Positions 20,201-28,748 of a stretch of 64,000 bases of DNA are shown in pieces (positions within the stretch are counted from its first letter, which is position 1; every line of letters begins with the position of its first letter). Source of the stretch: Nannochloropsis salina CCMP1776 (Eukaryota > Sar > Eustigmatophyceae > Eustigmatales > Monodopsidaceae); the NCBI GenBank assembly GCA_004565275.1, contig SDOX01000096.1, positions 166,415 through 230,414 on the forward strand. Direction: 5' to 3'. A program made the translations under genes and the position numbers. The notes under the pieces are model-generated. The model was not told the DNA's origin and did no database searches. It saw only the letters and a list, made by a program, of their open reading frames with translations.

Positions 20201-21685
20201 GGACACCGTGGGGATCTTCGGGTCGTGGAAGGACTTGTTGTATCACGGTGGAGACCTTTTTTGCGGCTCCTGGACCTTCTCCTCGACGCGCTTGGGTTCA
20301 AGGGGAGCGTCGGTGACCCGCTGAAAGCGGCAAGGGGCACAGCAACCACAGTGCCTGAATTTCTGAGGCGCGTAGGCTTCGAGGACTCATTCTTGGACGA
20401 ACACAACGCGACTGACTCGGACGTCCTGGACTTCCTTTTTGCCACATGGGGGATGCAGTATCGCGGGTTCGTCACCCATTTACCCTCCTTCAACGACGAC
20501 ATGGATGCCTCGGTCTCCGGACGTCTGGCGGAGGCGCCGGCCGCCCATGGCCCTTCCACTGCCGGCTCACTGCCCTCCACCCCGCTCGCGCCTCCAGCTA
20601 TGTCTCCATCCGTGTCACGCCGCCCTTCTTCTGCCTCGGCCTCTTCGCCTCCTGTGCCCCCTTCAGGTCTTACTCCAGACGGAGCCCCTGATGCAGCAGT
20701 GACTCGCCTGCCTTTGGATGGGCCGCAGAGAGCACAGCAGGCTGTCTCTTCGCCTCCACTACCCGCCCACGTAGGCTCTGCGCCACGATCCATGCCACTT
20801 CAGGCTTTGCTGCCTGATGCCGTCAACGGGTACCGAGGGAATGTGCGACTCGGCGAAGAGCATGGCGAGGATGGGTCGAGGGGTGCAGGTCGTGGACGGG
20901 ATGCAGGGCGTGAAGAGGCCGTGGGGGCTCAGGCAGCGGGGGGGCTCGACCAGGAAATTGAATCGGAAGGCGGCGGGCCGGTGGTCGTTTCGCAAGGCTC
21001 TCGTTACTTCGCAACGCCTTACTTTCCTTCTCTGGATGGGACATTCACGATGCCTGGTATGGACGCGGACAGCCCACGTCCCGGGCCCCTGCAAAACTTG
21101 GCGCAGGAGGACCTGCCTCTCTACGATCTGAGCCACTTTGGTGTCTCGGATGACGTAGACTTGCGCCTGGTTCCCCTTCCCGAGCACTACACGCAGCTTT
21201 ACAGCCTCCTCAAAGACCAGTATTGGACGGTGGCGAGTAGCACTAGCCATGCCAGCGGCGATCGAATCGACGGCGGAAGCGCTGGGGCCGGAGAGGTCCG
21301 TCGCGGGATCGAGGACCCGGCCTTGTGCCTGCTCTGCGGCGCCATCCTGGCAGCGGGCCCGAGAATGCAGGGTGGGACCCACATCGGCTCCCCTGGCGTG
21401 TGCACCTTGCATGCCCGCGCTTGCGGGTCGGGGACAGGGCTGATGCTCCTGATCAACAAGGGGTCGATTTTGCTCTTTCGGGACAACAGGGCCACCTTTT
21501 ATCCGAGTCCCTACGTGGACCAGTACGGAGAGGAGGATCCGAATCTGCGTCGGGGTCGGCCCTTGTCGTTAAGTGAAGGAAGGTACGAGCGTTTAACGGC
21601 ATTGTACCGTAATCACGGCGTCCCGCGGGAAGTGGCAAGTCGGCGTGTGAATGCTGACAGAGTTATAAGGGAGGGCTACTATTAG
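14285..21685 (+). CDS. UBR-box N-recognin E3 ubiquitin ligase (UBR1/UBR2/PRT6 type)
   Basis: Single exon, 2466 residues. Order of parts: UBR box starting at Cys131 (CGYTFKRGDLCWNCRSC, with downstream Cys/His pairs to about 197), which binds basic N-degrons; a ClpS-like region near 277-300 (LHNDDVHTFNHVTDALLRLS), which binds bulky hydrophobic N-termini; a long helical core with the SILASVAVRR segment that matches the UBR1 winged-helix region; a RING with CLYC near 1379, CGHVCHQDCW near 1496 and FLCPLC near 1537; and a C-terminal autoinhibitory UBR-AL region (LCLLCGAIL near 2340, then GTGLMLLINKGSILLF and the final FYPSPYVDQYGEEDP block). It should polyubiquitinate proteins with destabilising N-termini. 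A ~65-residue SH3-like stretch sits inside the RING (see findings). N-terminus and stop are clean. Confidence 0.96.
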   Translation: MASSATFTPVLTPLEAFSSSGPPRLRITKTDGTVIYSNEDEGVIRSYPSPSEVVSAIAHADDPHTCALLRECARQVFRRGPVDKLADWGDHFLCVEVGPRKDAELTGSGSGREIDTGRLKSLHLTAQRGVCGYTFKRGDLCWNCRSCQTDPTCVQCDPCFRASDHAGHEVYFHQASPGGCCDCGDLEAWDRAGCCTAHSGSDPCQDPVDSLPASMRLPARVVFAEAVALVTDACLQAVQGYNSSHTHGFLVPGPVPPVADEDAGLRNHPRSGEDRGHCILRLHNDDVHTFNHVTDALLRLSIPSARARTLTERVDSHGHAVVARGSAPQLGRKLSSLVAQGLLVSLVDERQGEREERAVRLLRWMTGLATQVEGLARILSELISDAWPLRLQQLGYERGTRWCTPQVRIYQPAPDDAALLLATMDASLSLSDPRQSSRLALLLVADFFLTNQLRTELQALYLHLLVDAHFKPALARSLTRCYALLNSLYSRGVGTQDDSLFSFSVQLYTTPSIVRWLATSTEDEELLGSPGLMRVLTEALLAAFRLAGWCDGQPLSQGFWENPLLQHRRYAHLLRDMDYALQTEGTAAGVLRQAYPGPGPRPLRAWVEALSMMQHADHMVRKTGTHLEFESTVWMQAFTLSFPLYSTSTTLIAHGLRALLHAAPPSPSPPGHRATVREKERGETGDADWSDRLLRFRNVTEAAVEGIRAWMTRALKGGEDACAMKVEGYREAGTGLSLERPGIRVRVHEVCVSFHIPLHRFLAAAVLEGAAQGLPFPTHVGAQPAFEDPSSPALNDAPHLSSCLADFPLRCLALSAQIAAGLWRRNGLSVQASSIHYTTPPFCRVFRDLDLAAIQMAILLEGNEMVLGMLLGHFCLKRWALEPTRSLGREEAPFEDKDLLALAEECLLVLILLVTELPRPRGALHREAVLRRELVHRLACKEGLTHSEVQQMTTLVHNLDMEGLDPGITGENGARDDGKDKQAAFDSILASVAVRRQGTDAARFDLRPECAREYDGTFFHISRQEHEAALERIVGLRKQVERHDEGLGKRDPTPCVGPPPVAHPDFAPVRLLLYWPEVLAFQYTVLLAAAIRDSPAAASKRSPLLLVRCLHILNLQLHVLQDATRIEAEARQVMPPVVSAYKRRNDRPVQDFFESLARRRSKSSGLMRPWMEERGDSDDPRRTSFQHDSSASRGVAGIGGALEEDRSYSDTISEQASPGQEITGVESEGEDGPSILELLVMLAQDDSHLGLNIGPVYEEGLLWALRQLYNLYLDRFPRETGAQTLLSPFGRRDGEEEGTERTENGKGKRSGTRSRSDHARRAQAKAMKFFQQQQNKFWEGQTQGSDGDEGEQGQANGSSSTVGDACGLEAGAPACLYCHERTGSALAYIGFAQRSNALAHAIADSPSHARLAQRYRVSHRECLVRSGPDLGSAEVQRLGRGTFLVVEEKRGRRLRVSHPTHGWISEFSSDRHRLVEPMSPYCFQQWGKTRVLVTLCGHVCHQDCWDSFYASVLQEMISEERVDGRHAIDVARREFLCPLCKSLSNVLVPHIPPDLDVSAAAGETGSQGSTGALSLASLVDWTLGDTSLADGSGVCGGAGSVGLLDELTRLDLPTPDHGETPLSTSSPLSSSRSSKIDPSCLPNALTRNIRRFADSLGEVLELPWCKLGFEGEEGGRGSLGSGPEKLIKALHVGWSTAAYSLLLEVVNENTLARQRRGRDEEEKDGGQGGSGEETEGGMGAVGQVNGVDERRRHLRQLLLAVRSLTALARDRQHLAGSVVQPMWRLFAASSLSPSAEVRDRRENTKSDTLIESRTAAMQEVPLSLLLDSELYFTKHRVRGDEGPVAPVDRLRLLHTHRRAAGEAGLVEAWGFWERPLLSHDLSTLAVGALTLALPSPPIVLRLVRLLALARLAQILLEPGSVQLGGEALTATELSDGVRHEPCAVVEEAGEVGGESGPSHGRRLLRLSRAVRGGHRGDLRVVEGLVVSRWRPFLRLLDLLLDALGFKGSVGDPLKAARGTATTVPEFLRRVGFEDSFLDEHNATDSDVLDFLFATWGMQYRGFVTHLPSFNDDMDASVSGRLAEAPAAHGPSTAGSLPSTPLAPPAMSPSVSRRPSSASASSPPVPPSGLTPDGAPDAAVTRLPLDGPQRAQQAVSSPPLPAHVGSAPRSMPLQALLPDAVNGYRGNVRLGEEHGEDGSRGAGRGRDAGREEAVGAQAAGGLDQEIESEGGGPVVVSQGSRYFATPYFPSLDGTFTMPGMDADSPRPGPLQNLAQEDLPLYDLSHFGVSDDVDLRLVPLPEHYTQLYSLLKDQYWTVASSTSHASGDRIDGGSAGAGEVRRGIEDPALCLLCGAILAAGPRMQGGTHIGSPGVCTLHARACGSGTGLMLLINKGSILLFRDNRATFYPSPYVDQYGEEDPNLRRGRPLSLSEGRYERLTALYRNHGVPREVASRRVNADRVIREGYY

Positions 21686-22377
21686 ATGCCGCTAAATCGG
21701 TTGAAATAGATAGATGCTGGCCACACAGTTTCAAGATAGACACCACAGACAAGTATTGTCCCCTGGAGAGCAGCTAGCTGCTCACTAAGTCATGTACATA
21801 CACCTGGGCAGGAAGAGGTCGTAAAGAAGAGGCTCTCACGCATGTTGATCCTTCATAAACGGATAGACTTGTGTAAAAGCAGCTGATGTGGAACTTAAAG
21901 ACATAAAAATTTGAAAATGGGTACCTTTTTTGCTATGCCCTTATATAAGCCGCTCTGGGCCCATAGCACAGGTTTAGAATCCTGTATTTTGCTTTTTTGT
22001 GAAAGACGAGTTTAGGACCTATGGCTGGACCTTGCTAACCTCAGCCTGAGCAATTCCGCCACAAGCAACATTTTCGTTCCCTTTATGACATGGCATTGGC
22101 CTACCCTCCATATGAACATGCGAGTTGGGGGGAAATAGCCTGAAATCTGCGTCAGTGAAAGCCTCGACCTGGCATGGATGAAAGCCGGCAAGGAACATGG
22201 GAACGTAAGACTCGACGTTTCCGCCGCGGGCTTGACACGGCGTGGGAGCGAGCAGAGACACAATCAATTATACCTCTTCTATTGGCTAACGATTGGTTGA
22301 CATCTTCCCCACAACAAAAATTTACCGACAACGAAGTACAGGATTTTTGAAAACAAACAACACAACTCGATGGGGGA
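21686..22377. other. Intergenic, no gene seen
   Basis: About 690 bp between the UBR gene and the tRNA dimethylallyltransferase gene, both plus strand. A TTATATAAG string lies at 21941-21949, roughly 430 bp before the next ATG. Minus-strand frames at 22012-22427 have no recognisable features. Confidence 0.5.
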
Positions 22378-24085
22378 ATGACTGTGTCAAGCTTTTGCTG
22401 TAACAGTATCCTCGCCTTCCTCGTCAACTACAGCATCTTGATGGTCAGTGCCTCTTCATGTTTGATTGCCCTGTGCAAGACCAGTTTGTCTTCGGTACAC
22501 CCTTTGTCGAGTTATCACACCCGGGCTGTTCCTGCGAGTTGGAGGCAATTTTCTTCCTTTGATCCCATGTCAGCTAGCAGAGTGGGCCGAAGCCGCCCAA
22601 AGGTCGTCGTTGTCACGGGCCCCACGGCCGTGGGAAAATCTAATTTAGCGTTGAGAATCTGTCAAGACTTAGCCCAGGGCGCACGGGGAGAGATCATCTC
22701 GGTGGACTCAGTACAAGTGTACCGGGGCCTGGACGTGGGATCGAACAAGCCGTCGGAGGCGGAGCGCGCCCGGGTCCCCCACCACTTGCTGGACGTCCTC
22801 GACGCCGACAGCCCCGAGGCCTTCACGGCGGGCGACTTCGTGCGCAAGGCTGAGGAAGCTATCGACGACGTGCTGGCAAGAGGGGGAATGCCTGTGGTGG
22901 TGGGCGGCACGTCCATGTACACTCAATGGCTTGTGCAAGGGCGTCCCGATGCCCCCAAATCGGACCCGGAGATGGAACAACGCGCCCGCAAAATGCTGGC
23001 ACCTTTTCTTGACAAGAAAGATTGGGAGGTAAGAGATTGGCAGGGATGCGAGGGGATGGTCGGCACTATAGGATGGCGCGTACGCTCACCGTTTATCGCC
23101 CTCGCCTGAACTCCCTGTCACCGTTGGCCCATCCAGGGCGGGCTGAGTCTTTTGAAGGCACACAACACCGAGCGGGCGGCTAAATTGCACGCGAACGATT
23201 GGTACCGCTTGGAAAGGGCGTTGGAGGTGGCCCTCACTACGTCTCAAAAAGGCTCTGATCCCGAGGCCGCTGTCCCTCCTTCCCCCTCCGCCCATTCCTC
23301 CTCTTCCTTCACCGGGATCCGCTCTCAGACGCTATCCAGAAAATACGATTTTCGCTGTTTCTTCCTCATCGCGGCGCGGGAAGATCTCTGCCGTCTCATC
23401 GACCGGCGCTGCCTCCAAATGGTGGAGGGGGGCCTGTTGGAGGAGACTGCGCATTTGCTCGCGGCCGGGACGTTGAATCCCTCCTCTCCCCCGGGGCGGG
23501 CGATCGGATATCGGCAAACCATCGAGTATTTGAGCAAAGAAGGCATAGAGGGGGAGATGGCAGAGGCCACAGCTCTTCAGGTACGGCGATGGGAGGGAGC
23601 GTGCTCTGAAGCCTGGCTTCTGTCGACGAAGCCTCCGTCAGCCCACTTTGCCCGTACTCTGAGATCTCGTCACCCCTCTTCCTCCTCCGCACAATCCCTG
23701 GTAGGAATTTTTAGAGGATTTTGCGACCGCCACGCGGCGTTATGCGAAGCAGCAGATGGTCTGGTTCCGCGCCCAGGCCGAGTTCATCTGGCTGCGTTGG
23801 AACCTCCAGGACCTTGGCCCCGTCCTCGACGCCGTGCGTGCTTCTGTGGCCGAAGACGAGGTCAGTCACCTAGCGAGGCAAGAGGGGGAAGGGCAGAAGG
23901 CTTTGCGGGAAGAAAACATTATGGAGGGCAAGCGCATGAGAAAGTACGTGTCTCGTGTAAGAGCAGAGTTGACGGAGGACAGGCTCGCGGACTTGGTGAG
24001 AAGGGCCCAGGAATGCCGGAGGCAGGTGCACGAAAGACAAAACTGTCAGCTGAGAGAGGATGATTGCTGTATACGCACAAAGTAA
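22378..24085 (+). CDS. tRNA dimethylallyltransferase (MiaA/IPT), three exons
   Basis: Adds the isopentenyl group to A37 of tRNAs reading UNN codons. Spliced length is 487 residues. Exons: 22378-23028, 23137-23580, 23717-24085; introns of 108 and 136 bp (GTAAGA...CAG and GTACGG...GAG, with a TTTTTAG two bases upstream of the second acceptor), both phase 0. P-loop GPTAVGKS is at 81-88, followed by the DMAPP/tRNA motif DSVQVYRGLDVGSNKPS, VVGGTSMY, and in exon 3 DFATATRRYAKQQMVWFR, the family's tRNA-binding end. The ~75-residue N-terminal extension, rich in Ser and hydrophobic residues with few acids, suggests organelle import, with an alternative start at Met22. Tail is charged helix. The third exon lies in a different frame from the second and would be missed without splicing. 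Confidence 0.93.
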
Positions 24086-24315
24086 ACATGAAACAATGGC
24101 AGCGCGCGACTCTGCTCCATTTCCTGTTCCGTTGCTGAATTCCTGAAGACTTTTGACAAGAAGTGCTGGGATACAAAATTCAAATAAATTCTACTTCACA
24201 TAAACGACCCAATGAAAAAAACTATCGACTATGACAGACAAGACCTGTACTTTGGCGCAAGCATCGTTGTATCGGCACGCTCACACATCGTGCAGGCAGG
24301 GCTGGGCTCATTCCC

Positions 24316-25494
24316 CTATTGCTCCTTTTCCCCCTCCATGCGCTTCTGGAACCGCGACAAAAATGCCTCCGTCAGTCCCTCCTCAGGTAAAGGTGCTGGA
24401 AACCCGAAGCGAGCTTGCGTCTCCGAGTCCTTGGCCCATACCACCCCGTCCATGTAGTCATCCAGGGACGGGGGCGCCAAGGGCAGCACCACGTGCTTCG
24501 CTTCGGCTAGTCTGAGCACGTAGGAGATCACGTCCATCCCCAGTCTCTCCGGGAGCCAGTGTGCGTCGGTGAGGACCAGGTCCGGCTTTCCCCAGAAGAC
24601 CGAGGCGAAGGTGGAGGCGGCCTGGAGGAGGCCCTGGGCCTGCATGCGCCGCGTGGCGGAGGGCATGGTGGAGACGTAGGCAGCCTTCTTGTACTTGAGC
24701 AGGTTCGCGGCCAGGCCCTCCGTGTCCGTGCCGACCGTGTCCACGACCGCGGCGTACTCGGGGACCCGCTCGGAGAAGCTGGTGGTGCGGCAATCGATCG
24801 CCTCCTCCGCGCCCGCCTTGAGCAGGGCATCCAGGTTCCGGCGAGAGACACCCACCACGCGGCAGCCCCAAGCGCGCAGCACCTGGATGGCGAAGATGGC
24901 CGCAGGCCCGCAGCCCGTGACGATGCAAACCTTGGAGGAGGCGGGGCCGGATGATCCTTCGCCGCCGTGAATGCCTGCCCGCATGAGTGGTGGGAGGAGG
25001 GAGACGGCGTGGTACGGCAAGAGGATACACTCCTCGAGGCTCAGAGATTCTGGCCGTGGCAATACCGCCCCGGTGGGCACCTGGATTCTGCTTCCTGGCT
25101 TTCCGGCCGCGATGTCAGGGCCCACGAAGGCGAGCACAGGCTCTCGCTCGGGACTTCGACCTACCACAACGTGGAAAGAGACCTCCTCCGAGGGAGGAAT
25201 GAATTTTACAGGCTGAAAGTTTGTGTTTTTCAACAATTTCCCGTGCGTGGCGAGAGCGCTTGGCATCACGGTGTGGGAAGCCACGCGTTCCACCACCACC
25301 GTCACGAGTGCTCCGTTGCCTTCATCGTGTAGCTCTTGGGATCCCGCGCCAGTAGGGCCGAGGGTGACGGAGCACAACGGTGCGTGTCTTGTTCGCCATA
25401 GACTTGGAGCATGGAAGGCGCAGACAGGTATGGTTGATCGCGTTGTAAACACGAAGCACAGACATAGGACTTGAATGCTGACCCTGAAAGGCAT
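24316..25494 (-). CDS. Plastid-type zinc-binding/MDR oxidoreductase (RTN4IP1-like fold)
   Basis: 392 residues of the medium-chain dehydrogenase/reductase superfamily. The nucleotide-binding Rossmann part is near 185-230 (VCIVTGCGPAAIFAIQVLRA), with a following VVGVSRR strand end and the AEEAIDCR step typical of MDR enzymes. No structural-zinc cysteine cluster is seen, so it is more like the zinc-free quinone-reductase/RTN4IP1 branch. The first 33 residues (hydrophobic core VLCLCFVF, then VCAFHAPSLW) form a signal peptide followed by a Phe-led transit peptide, the ASAFAP-type signal for import into a secondary plastid with four membranes. Substrate unknown. Convergent with the dimethylallyltransferase gene. 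Confidence 0.85.
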   Translation of the reverse strand: MPFRVSIQVLCLCFVFTTRSTIPVCAFHAPSLWRTRHAPLCSVTLGPTGAGSQELHDEGNGALVTVVVERVASHTVMPSALATHGKLLKNTNFQPVKFIPPSEEVSFHVVVGRSPEREPVLAFVGPDIAAGKPGSRIQVPTGAVLPRPESLSLEECILLPYHAVSLLPPLMRAGIHGGEGSSGPASSKVCIVTGCGPAAIFAIQVLRAWGCRVVGVSRRNLDALLKAGAEEAIDCRTTSFSERVPEYAAVVDTVGTDTEGLAANLLKYKKAAYVSTMPSATRRMQAQGLLQAASTFASVFWGKPDLVLTDAHWLPERLGMDVISYVLRLAEAKHVVLPLAPPSLDDYMDGVVWAKDSETQARFGFPAPLPEEGLTEAFLSRFQKRMEGEKEQ

Positions 25495-25991
25495 TGTTCC
25501 ACTTCAATGAGGCTTAGAGACAGAGCTTCACGAAAGTAGCCCCGCCTTTCCTGCACCCACACGAAGGGGAGCAAATTTTCCAGGATACCGATTTTATTAT
25601 GGGAAAATGCTTCTGTGTTGTATCAGAGCAAAACATGTAAGACGGAAAGACGATTACCGTGTGCGTGGCAATGCCGACGGAAGGCGCAAGGCGCCAGGGG
25701 CCCGCTAAGCTAGCTGAGCGAGGAGTGGGTTACCCGTGGGATAGGCTTGCACGTCCTTCCCCGCCAACAAGACGCGATCACATCACCTAAAACATTTCTC
25801 TTTGAAAGCGTGCTTGCATGGTGGCATCTTATTCAGAAGGCACAACGTAATATTATTGAGCGAGGCATGACGGAGGCCGAAGTCCTGGCAATCAACCTCC
25901 TGCCCCGCCTTGTCCTTCCTTCCTTCCTTCCAATCTGAAAGAAACCAGCGTCAGCGGATCTCGATTTGTCATTACTTTGCGACACTTGATT
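25495..25991. other. Intergenic, no gene seen
   Basis: About 500 bp between two minus-strand genes. It is upstream of the MDR gene and downstream of the PUF6 gene. A short plus-strand frame at 25747-25938 has no recognisable features. Confidence 0.5.
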
Positions 25992-28301
25992 TTATCTGGT
26001 TCGCTTGCCACTGATGGTCGACACCGCTATTTTGGCCACCTTTTGCGCCCCGGCCGTCCTCGATTTTTCTCCCCTCTTGGGAGACATCCCTACCTTTTGG
26101 CCCCCCATCATCGCAAGCACGGCCGACGCTCCTTTCAAGGAAGAGGAGGCGAGCCGTCTCAGCTCGTTTTCTTTCGGGTGTAGTTCATCCATCACTCTCA
26201 CGCCCACTGCCGGCACTTTCACAAGGGCCTCCACCAAGAACCCCCCCCGCATTGAAGCCAGCCAGTCCATCCATCTCCCAGTGCATTCTTCGTAAAGTGC
26301 CTCGCTAAATAAAGGTGTAGGCAGCTTCTCCACCGGTGTTGCAGGGCATTCAGGCTTCTTGCCGGGTTTGGGCCCGACTTCAAAGAGGATGAGACGCTTG
26401 ATAGTCTTGTAGGCAATGCGGTGCTCCCGAGTGGGCCCGGCAGCCTCTTCCTCTCTCGCCGCTTCCAGCCTACCTGACCCCTGCTTGTTGCCCATGCCGC
26501 AAACTTCGTCTGCCTTTTCCTCTTCGTCGTCCTCTCCTCCCTCATCCATTACCCCCCCCTCCTCCACCTCGTCCACGGCCTCCCTATCGCCCTCCTCTTC
26601 CTTATCCCCTTCCCCTTCCTTCGACCCAACCTGCTGCTCCTGAAACCCTTCTGAAGCTGCTGCGTGAGCTATAGCTTTTAGCAAAGCGGCGTCGCGCCAG
26701 CGAGTGGCCACCTCGTACAAGATGAAGCTCCCTTCGGCCGAGAGCAGCAAGGTCCGGGCCTGCTGCTTGCCAAGTTCAAGGAGGGCGGCTTTCAAGGGAG
26801 CGAGCAGCTCTTCACGTCGCAGGCCGGGATCTTTCTTGCTCGTCGGCACCAGACTGGGGGCTGGGACTGACGAGGTAGGGATGGAGGAGGGGGAAGAAGG
26901 GAGAGAGGAACCCTGCCTGGGACGGATTACGCCACCTCCTTCTCCTGCACCTGCCCCGCCTCCCTCCCCAAGTTCTTCACCGCCCTCCTGCCCCTCCTGC
27001 TCTTCCTTCTCCTCCTTCTTCTCTGTGGCCGGAATGAAGGCGGGCCGCAACAGCTCCACCTCGTCCTTCATCAAGAAGGTGCCCCGTTTCTCGGGGGCCA
27101 GCAGGCAGAGGAGGACCTTGGAGGCCTTCACGTGCGTTGCCAACCGAAGCATGCTCTCCTCCACCGCGTTCCTCTCCAATAGCTCCTGCCACACAGCCTT
27201 GTTGAAAGCGACGGTATCGTCAATCACGTCCGCCAGGCGCAGGATGAGCAAATAGGCGTCTTTGTGCAGGAGCGTTGGCACCACGTACCCTTTCAGGGCC
27301 TTCAACATCTTCTTCCTGTCCTTGGGCGTCCCGTAAGCCGCACATTCCGCGAGCGCCTTGCAGCCCGGCCTGGTGCCCGTCAGGAGCAGCAAGTAGTCTA
27401 GGAGGGTCGGCACCAGCTCGCGCACCAAGACCGGACCCGCGTTGCAGGTGTACTCCCAGATCAGCTCTTGCACAAAGGGCAGGACCGCCAGGTCTTTCAC
27501 CAGCATCTTCTGGATCATCCCTAGCACATTGCTTAACACTCTCTCTCGGCGCCCCGGAAGCTCGCGCAGGATCGCCGCCAGATCCCGGCCCTGGGGCCCC
27601 GTCGGGTCTCCCAGGAGGAGCGTCGTCTCCCGCCCGTACAGCTCAGCACGGAGCGCTTGCGTGTCTTGTTTCGGGTAGGTGGAGAATATTCCCTCCAGGA
27701 CCTTGGCCCCGACAGCATGGGTTGCCAGGGTGTGGACCTTGCCTGTGAACACCCGCGAGACACGCTTGCGTTCCGCGGGGAGGGAGGCCGTCACGTCCAG
27801 GAGACGGAGGACGATAAAGTGCGCGTACTGGACCTTGGAGAACTCCAGCAGGTACTCTAAGAGCTCTGTGATATACGCCTCTTGCTGGATGCGATTTCCA
27901 TGCTTGAGGGCCGCCTGGACAACGCGTGCTGCGTCGTGCTTGACGGCGATCTGATGCAGTTTTCCTTTGATCAACGAGTATAACTCCTCCGACATCTTCT
28001 CCCGCTCATCTTTGCCTAAACGCTTGGACCGAAATATCGCCCAAATAGCCTTCGCGCGGGCCACCAAATCGAAGGCAGGTCTGGCCTTAGCTCTCTCATA
28101 CTTGACGTGCCGCTTTTTGTTGGCTGGGCCGCCGCCGTCCCCGTGAAGCTTACTGTCGTTTCCGCCCGCACGTGAACGCTTTTGCTGCCCTTGTTGCATC
28201 TTTTCATCACATTTCTTTACATCTTTGCTATGGCCGCTTTTGTTTTTCCCTTTTGGGGCACGACTGGTGCTTTTTGCATGCGCAGGGACAGTATCTTGCA
28301 T
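25992..28301 (-). CDS. PUF6/Puf-A pumilio-family ribosome biogenesis protein
   Basis: 769 residues from ATG at 28301 (MQDTVPAHAKS); the open frame extends further but only by GTG. A basic nuclear-targeting-like N-terminus (SRAPKGKNKSG, KKRHVKYERAKARPAF) precedes the helical Pumilio repeats. These begin near residue 95 with IRSK-type sequence, SLIKGKLHQIAVKHDAARVV and the next repeats YAHFIVLRLLD and HAVGAKVLEGIF, as in Puf6/KIAA0020. The later CPL-like region is split by a Glu/Gly-rich disordered insert (about 435-500) and a second acidic one (about 590-650). Homologues sit in the nucleolus and assist 60S assembly and mRNA repression. Confidence 0.9.
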   Translation of the reverse strand: MQDTVPAHAKSTSRAPKGKNKSGHSKDVKKCDEKMQQGQQKRSRAGGNDSKLHGDGGGPANKKRHVKYERAKARPAFDLVARAKAIWAIFRSKRLGKDEREKMSEELYSLIKGKLHQIAVKHDAARVVQAALKHGNRIQQEAYITELLEYLLEFSKVQYAHFIVLRLLDVTASLPAERKRVSRVFTGKVHTLATHAVGAKVLEGIFSTYPKQDTQALRAELYGRETTLLLGDPTGPQGRDLAAILRELPGRRERVLSNVLGMIQKMLVKDLAVLPFVQELIWEYTCNAGPVLVRELVPTLLDYLLLLTGTRPGCKALAECAAYGTPKDRKKMLKALKGYVVPTLLHKDAYLLILRLADVIDDTVAFNKAVWQELLERNAVEESMLRLATHVKASKVLLCLLAPEKRGTFLMKDEVELLRPAFIPATEKKEEKEEQEGQEGGEELGEGGGAGAGEGGGVIRPRQGSSLPSSPSSIPTSSVPAPSLVPTSKKDPGLRREELLAPLKAALLELGKQQARTLLLSAEGSFILYEVATRWRDAALLKAIAHAAASEGFQEQQVGSKEGEGDKEEEGDREAVDEVEEGGVMDEGGEDDEEEKADEVCGMGNKQGSGRLEAAREEEAAGPTREHRIAYKTIKRLILFEVGPKPGKKPECPATPVEKLPTPLFSEALYEECTGRWMDWLASMRGGFLVEALVKVPAVGVRVMDELHPKENELRRLASSSLKGASAVLAMMGGQKVGMSPKRGEKSRTAGAQKVAKIAVSTISGKRTR

Positions 28302-28748
28302 GCTTGCGGTCAAGAGGGGCCAGGTGGATGACACTGTCAAAAACTCTATTAATTCCCACCTGTCAGCCACGTACCCTGCTCGTGGAGAAATACAACACCG
28401 TGAGTGCCACCAATCAATGCTCTGAATTAATTAATGCAGAAGAAAGCTTGACACAGAAAGAGGCGATTTTGGTCCTGACCGCTGGGAGCCGTTTCCTCCG
28501 AAGAGAAGCCATTGCCCCATACCCGACCTCCCACCCTTTCTTGTCGACAGAGATGAAAAGTCCGCCCAGCCAGGCCTCCCAGGTGGCATTGCGCAGCGTC
28601 AGTGCCGTCGTTTTCGAGCGCTTTTCTCTTTTTGCGAGGACACAGAAAAGGTCTCGTGCATTCGAGAGACTTAGTTGTTGGTAATTTGTGGCAGATTCAT
28701 GCAAAGTATCCCCCTTACATTCTCTCTTACCTTTCCTCTTACAGCTTC
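28302..28748. other. Divergent promoter region, possible 5' UTR intron end
   Basis: Shared upstream region of the PUF6 gene (minus) and the Sec14-like gene (plus). Immediately before the Sec14-like ATG is a strong polypyrimidine tract ending CTTACAG (28728-28744), which looks like a 3' splice site. The Sec14-like mRNA may therefore have a leader intron or an additional upstream exon. Confidence 0.5.

Noticed and set aside
19462-20793. 443-aa minus-strand frame inside the UBR gene
   Set aside because: Opposite strand of GC-rich coding sequence, Arg/Ser/Pro-rich, no domain. The plus-strand gene explains the region.
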